Shown one piece after another: positions 60,701 through 64,000 of a stretch of DNA of 64,000 nt. Positions within the stretch are counted from its first letter, which is position 1; each line of letters opens with the position of its first letter. Origin of the DNA: an uncultured bacterium (GTDB taxonomy: Bacteria > Verrucomicrobiota > Lentisphaeria > Victivallales > UBA1829); the NCBI GenBank assembly GCA_900548385.1, contig URKJ01000012.1:32550-96549 (forward strand), in the 5' to 3' direction. Made by a program: the position numbers and the translations under genes. Under the pieces are notes generated by a model. It worked only from the letters and a program-made list of their open reading frames with translations. It did not search any database and was not told the origin of the DNA.

Positions 60701-62716
60701 ATGAATATCAAATTGTTATGCCCGGCGGCGCTTCTGATTTCCGGTTTTATTCTTCCGGCGGAAACGCATATTGCAGTGAAACCGGAAGTGGTGCGCCCTG
60801 TGGAGCGCAGGATTTTCGGAACCAACCAGATAGCCGGAGTCAATCGGCAGAACCGGGATTTCGGCGGCAGAAATCAGACTTACGATCTCGGAATGGGAAT
60901 CTGGGATCCGGACCGCAATGTGCCGCAACCGGAAATGACCGGATTTTCCAGACGTGCCGGATTCACCGTTCACCGCTGGCCCGGCGGATGCAGAACCCAT
61001 AATTTCAACTGGAAAAAGCTGATTGGCAAACCGGAGTCGCGTCCGAACAACCGGTTCGGTCTGCCGGAGTTTCTGCGCTTCTGCCGCGATACCGGTGCGA
61101 TTCCGCTGATCACTCTGCCGGATTATTCCGGAACCGCGCAGGACGCCGCCGATCTGGTGGAGTATCTGAATGCGCCGGATGACGGGAAACATCCGTGGGC
61201 GGCGCGCCGTGCCGCAGATGGACATCCCGCTCCGTACAATGTCGTTTATTTTGAATATGGAAACGAGACCTATCACGGAAATCACGAAGGATCGCTTTCC
61301 CGGGGCGCAAAAGGGATCATTTATGCGCCGGAATATGCGAAACGCTATGCGGAGTACCGCCGGGCAATGCGCAAGGTTGATCCGGCAATCCGGCTCGGGG
61401 CGATCTATCACGCCGAATGGCTGACGGATTTTCTCAAGGTCAACGGGGAGAATGTCGATTTTCTCGCACCGCATATCTACGTCGGGACTTATTCGACGGA
61501 TGAGGGAAAAATCGCTCCGGAAACTCTGTTTTCCATCGCTCTTGCCGGAGTACGGGACAGTGCGCGGAAATGGGAGTCGATCCGGCAGAAAACGAAGCAG
61601 TGCGGAATCGGAAAAACGCTCCCTCTTGCGGTGACGGAGTATAACTGCTTTATGCTCAACAGCAAGCCGAAACCTTACCGTTTTTCTCTCGGCGGTGCTT
61701 TGATTTCAGCCGAACTTGTGCGCATCATGCTGTATGATCCCGATGTTTTCATGGCGAATTACTGGATGTTTGCCAATGAATTCTGGGGAATGATCCGCAA
61801 TTTCAAACCGCCCTATCTGAAACGTCCGGCGTATTATATGTTCCGGATGTACCGTGATTATCTCGGCGATGAACTGCTGCGTTCGGATATCCGCTGTCCG
61901 CGATTTGACAGCCCCGGCGGTTACGGTACTCCGCGAGCCTCCGGTTCCGCCGCCGTTCAGGACGGCGGCGAGAGTACGAAGAATCTGCTGCCGCCCCGGC
62001 GCTGGCAGTTCATCGGAGACGCAAAGACGGAAGGGATTTTCCGCCAGCGGGAATTGCCGGATGGCACTTTGGAGGTTTCGTTTGAAAATGATACGTTCCT
62101 GAATTACTTCCATGCACAAAAGAAGATGCCGGCGAATTCGCTGAGCGGCTACCGGATCACGGCGGAAGTCCGGACAGAAGGGATGGAAAACTCTTCCGGC
62201 GCTGCGATTCAGATCGGCGACGGTCGCGGATTCAATGCGACCCGTTCCTGTGCGAGTTCTCCCGGAGTCAAGAGCCGGGAATGGACCACGGTTTCCGCTG
62301 TTTATACGCCGCTTTCCGATACGGATTCCCTGTTGATTACCGCCCGCCGGATTTCGGGCGGAGCAAAGGGGAAGATGTGGATCCGCAATGTCCGGGTGAC
62401 GGAGACGATCCCGGAAAATATCGGAGCTTCTCCGCTGGTTGAAGCGACGGTGTCACGAAGCAGGGACGGAAAGAGTTATTCGCTTCTCGTCATCAACAAA
62501 TCCATGAAAGAAGCGGAGCCGGTTTTGATAGAGCTTCCCGGTGCCGTAAAACAGGTGAAAGCGGAAGTGTTGAGCGGTCCGTCCGTTGATGCGGTCAATG
62601 AGGAGAATCCGGAAAATGTCATTATCCGTCCGCTGAAAACGGAGACCGGAAACGGCGGTGTCCGTGCGCTTCTTCCGCCGCATTCATTTTCCGGATTCAC
62701 GATAACAGTTCAATAA
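60701..62716 (+). CDS. Secreted GH51-like alpha-L-arabinofuranosidase with CBM4/9-like domain
   Basis: A 671-residue protein with a signal peptide (MNIKLLCPAALLISGFILPAE). The barrel carries H-R-W-P-G-G near residue 90, Glu189 in Y-G-N-E-T-Y (acid/base) and Glu313 in V-T-E-Y-N (nucleophile), the pattern of GH51 and related clan GH-A arabinofuranosidases. Residues about 440-575 resemble a CBM4/9 beta-sandwich inserted before the C-terminal beta domain. Arabinose side chains of pectin or arabinoxylan are likely substrates. A GH28 gene follows after 20 bases, which supports pectin. Confidence 0.82.
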   Translation: MNIKLLCPAALLISGFILPAETHIAVKPEVVRPVERRIFGTNQIAGVNRQNRDFGGRNQTYDLGMGIWDPDRNVPQPEMTGFSRRAGFTVHRWPGGCRTHNFNWKKLIGKPESRPNNRFGLPEFLRFCRDTGAIPLITLPDYSGTAQDAADLVEYLNAPDDGKHPWAARRAADGHPAPYNVVYFEYGNETYHGNHEGSLSRGAKGIIYAPEYAKRYAEYRRAMRKVDPAIRLGAIYHAEWLTDFLKVNGENVDFLAPHIYVGTYSTDEGKIAPETLFSIALAGVRDSARKWESIRQKTKQCGIGKTLPLAVTEYNCFMLNSKPKPYRFSLGGALISAELVRIMLYDPDVFMANYWMFANEFWGMIRNFKPPYLKRPAYYMFRMYRDYLGDELLRSDIRCPRFDSPGGYGTPRASGSAAVQDGGESTKNLLPPRRWQFIGDAKTEGIFRQRELPDGTLEVSFENDTFLNYFHAQKKMPANSLSGYRITAEVRTEGMENSSGAAIQIGDGRGFNATRSCASSPGVKSREWTTVSAVYTPLSDTDSLLITARRISGGAKGKMWIRNVRVTETIPENIGASPLVEATVSRSRDGKSYSLLVINKSMKEAEPVLIELPGAVKQVKAEVLSGPSVDAVNEENPENVIIRPLKTETGNGGVRALLPPHSFSGFTITVQ

Positions 62717-62736
62717 ACAAAGACAGGATTCCTGGA

Positions 62737-63873
62737 ATGAAAGAGATTATTATTCAGCCGGGTTCGGCGATTCAGCCCGCGATTGACAATGCATCGGCAT
62801 CCGGCGGAGGAAAAGTCATCCTTGCTCCGGGAGTTCACCGCACGGGAACGGTCTATCTGAAAGACAATGTGGAGCTTCATCTTCCAGCGGGGAGCCGTCT
62901 TCAGGGCGGAGATTCCCCGGAGGATTACGATGATCTTCCATCCGCGTTGTATGGTGAATACGCACCGTGCAAATGCCCGAAATCTCTGATCGCCGCCGTC
63001 AATGCGGAGAATATTGCGATCACCGGGAGCGGCGTGATTGACGGCTGCGGTCCCGCATTTTATAACCGGAATGCTACGGAGGGCGGTTATTTTTATGCGA
63101 AAACGGAGAAAGGACGTCCGCGGCTTCTGCAGCTTGTTCACTGCCGGAATATCCGATTGGAAGGTGTGACATTTCAGGATTCTCCCGGCTGGACTACATG
63201 GCTGATTGAGTGCACGGATGTGACGGTCCGTTCCCTGCGGATCGTCGGCGATCCCCGGATGATCAACAATGACGGTCTCCACTTTTTCGGCGGGAAGCGG
63301 ATTTCCGTGAGCGACTGTTTTATTTCGACCGGCGATGACGCGATTGTGGTGCGTGCCGGGCGCGCATGGACCAGAGAGGAGGAGTGCCTCGCGGAAGATA
63401 TTGTTGTGACGAACTGCGTTCTGGAAAGTTCCTGCCAGGGGATCCGCGTCGGATGCTCCTGCGACGACAAGGTCCGGGACTGCCGGTTCAGCAATCTGAT
63501 TATCCGCAGCCGGAATGTCGGAATTTATATTGACAATCCGGTACGCTACCTGACGGTCGCCTGTCCGAGTCCCCGGCTGGATCTGGACAATGTCAGTTTT
63601 GACCATATTTCCGTGGAATCGCAGACAAAGCCGTTTGCCGTTGAAGTGGAAGAGGGATTGAATCTGCGGCGGATCGGCAGGATCGGTTTCAGCAATATCA
63701 TATTCAAAGGAAACGAACCGCTCTGTTTTACCGGTTCGGAGGAGACTCCGTTGGAGGAGATCCGCCTCAGCAATGTTTCCGGTACGGTTTTCGGACCGGA
63801 GAGTATCCGCACGCGTTTTGTGACGTCGTTGGCAATGGACCATTGCACGATTGCTGCCGTTCCGGTGAAATGA
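62737..63873 (+). CDS. GH28-family polygalacturonase-like glycosidase, cytoplasmic
   Basis: A 378-residue right-handed beta-helix enzyme without a signal peptide, so it should cleave imported galacturonides. N-N-D-G-L-H-F (Asp179) and S-T-G-D-D-A (Asp200, Asp201) provide the three catalytic acids of GH28. The G-H-G motif that carries the conserved His is replaced by S-C-Q-G-I-R-V-G, so the specificity may differ from polygalacturonase (for example rhamnogalacturonan or another uronide). The product would feed the uxaB/uxaA route elsewhere in the window. It is last in the LacI-pseudopilin operon. Confidence 0.88.
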   Translation: MKEIIIQPGSAIQPAIDNASASGGGKVILAPGVHRTGTVYLKDNVELHLPAGSRLQGGDSPEDYDDLPSALYGEYAPCKCPKSLIAAVNAENIAITGSGVIDGCGPAFYNRNATEGGYFYAKTEKGRPRLLQLVHCRNIRLEGVTFQDSPGWTTWLIECTDVTVRSLRIVGDPRMINNDGLHFFGGKRISVSDCFISTGDDAIVVRAGRAWTREEECLAEDIVVTNCVLESSCQGIRVGCSCDDKVRDCRFSNLIIRSRNVGIYIDNPVRYLTVACPSPRLDLDNVSFDHISVESQTKPFAVEVEEGLNLRRIGRIGFSNIIFKGNEPLCFTGSEETPLEEIRLSNVSGTVFGPESIRTRFVTSLAMDHCTIAAVPVK

Positions 63874-63933
63874 TCGGTCTGGGCGGTTTTTGCCTTTCCT
63901 GTCTGTTTATTTCGTGCTTTCCGGCGGCTATGC

Positions 63934-63962
63934 TTGAAATGTACGCTTTCCGGAAGTAAATT
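63934..63962 (+). promoter_or_regulatory. Promoter of the gene at the right edge
   Basis: TTGAAA (63934-63939), 17 bases and TAAATT (63957-63962). The palindrome TTCCGGAA (63948-63955) sits inside the spacer, similar in position to the operator before the uxaB operon. Confidence 0.6.
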
Positions 63963-63993
63963 AAACCGGAATTCAGACAGGAGAGGTGAGAAC

Positions 63994-64000
63994 ATGCGGA
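63994..64000 (+). CDS. Start of a gene running out of the window
   Basis: ATG at 63994 follows AGGAGAGG and a promoter. Only M-R is visible, so nothing can be said of its function. Confidence 0.5.

Noticed and set aside
1..64000. CRISPR array, prophage, integron or insertion sequence
   Set aside because: I looked for regularly spaced repeats, terminal inverted repeats, transposase or integrase motifs and found none.

Overview
The window looks like a chromosomal segment of a polysaccharide-degrading bacterium of the Planctomycetota-Verrucomicrobiota-Lentisphaerota group, most likely Lentisphaerota (Victivallis-like). I infer this from five short pseudopilin genes with an F-T-L-(I/V)-E-L-L N-terminus and a C-terminal H-X9-DG-type motif, the many LacI/GntR/AraC regulators, and the many large secreted glycosidases. 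This rests on recall of gene families, not a database search. There is no CRISPR array, insertion sequence or integrase. Housekeeping genes are intact.

Layout. 1-2.5 kb (minus strand): a pseudopilin, a truncated secreted carbohydrate-binding protein and a WbsX/GH99-like protein. 2.7-6.7 kb: two LacI regulators and a GH36-type alpha-galactosidase. 6.8-11.1 kb: an oxidoreductase-uxaB-uxaA operon for hexuronate breakdown. 11.3-15 kb: mutS and uxuA, followed by a strongly structured RNA candidate (15.0-15.3 kb). 15.4-17.3 kb: a glycosyltransferase-pyruvyltransferase fusion. 17.4-24.3 kb: ptsH-ptsI, a cyclophilin, adk-map-infA, tRNA-Lys, gmk-coaC and an AraC regulator. 24.5-30.8 kb: GntR-pseudopilin-GH2-secreted protein. 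30.9-35.9 kb (minus): GntR-pseudopilin-FGE/glycosidase fusion, converging on the previous operon across a bidirectional terminator. 36.1-44.4 kb: a small RNA or leader, rimO-pgsA-hflX, a giant periplasmic coiled-coil protein and ybaB-recR. 44.4-46.7 kb: a serine hydrolase and an AraC regulator. 46.7-51.3 kb: GntR-pseudopilin-glycosidase. 51.8-58.8 kb: a NYN/cold-shock fusion, an MCE lipid transporter (mlaE-mlaF-mlaD), a short alaS, a STAS protein and an EamA transporter. 58.9-63.9 kb: LacI-pseudopilin-GH51-like-GH28, then the first codons of another gene.

The main pattern is a repeated cassette: one transcription factor, one pseudopilin and one or more carbohydrate-active enzymes, usually coupled by overlapping stop/start codons or gaps of about 20 bases or less, behind a near-consensus sigma70 promoter. 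It occurs four times in complete form (24.5, 35.9, 46.7 and 58.9 kb) and once in a variant form at the left edge. There, the pseudopilin promoter and a glycosidase-like promoter share an identical 26-bp upstream element at the same distance from the -35 box. My working hypothesis is that each pseudopilin is dedicated to the enzyme beside it, as an export adaptor or surface sensor. All five pseudopilins lack the usual Gly before the cleavage site. The uxaA, uxaB, uxuA and GH28 genes indicate use of pectin-type uronates.
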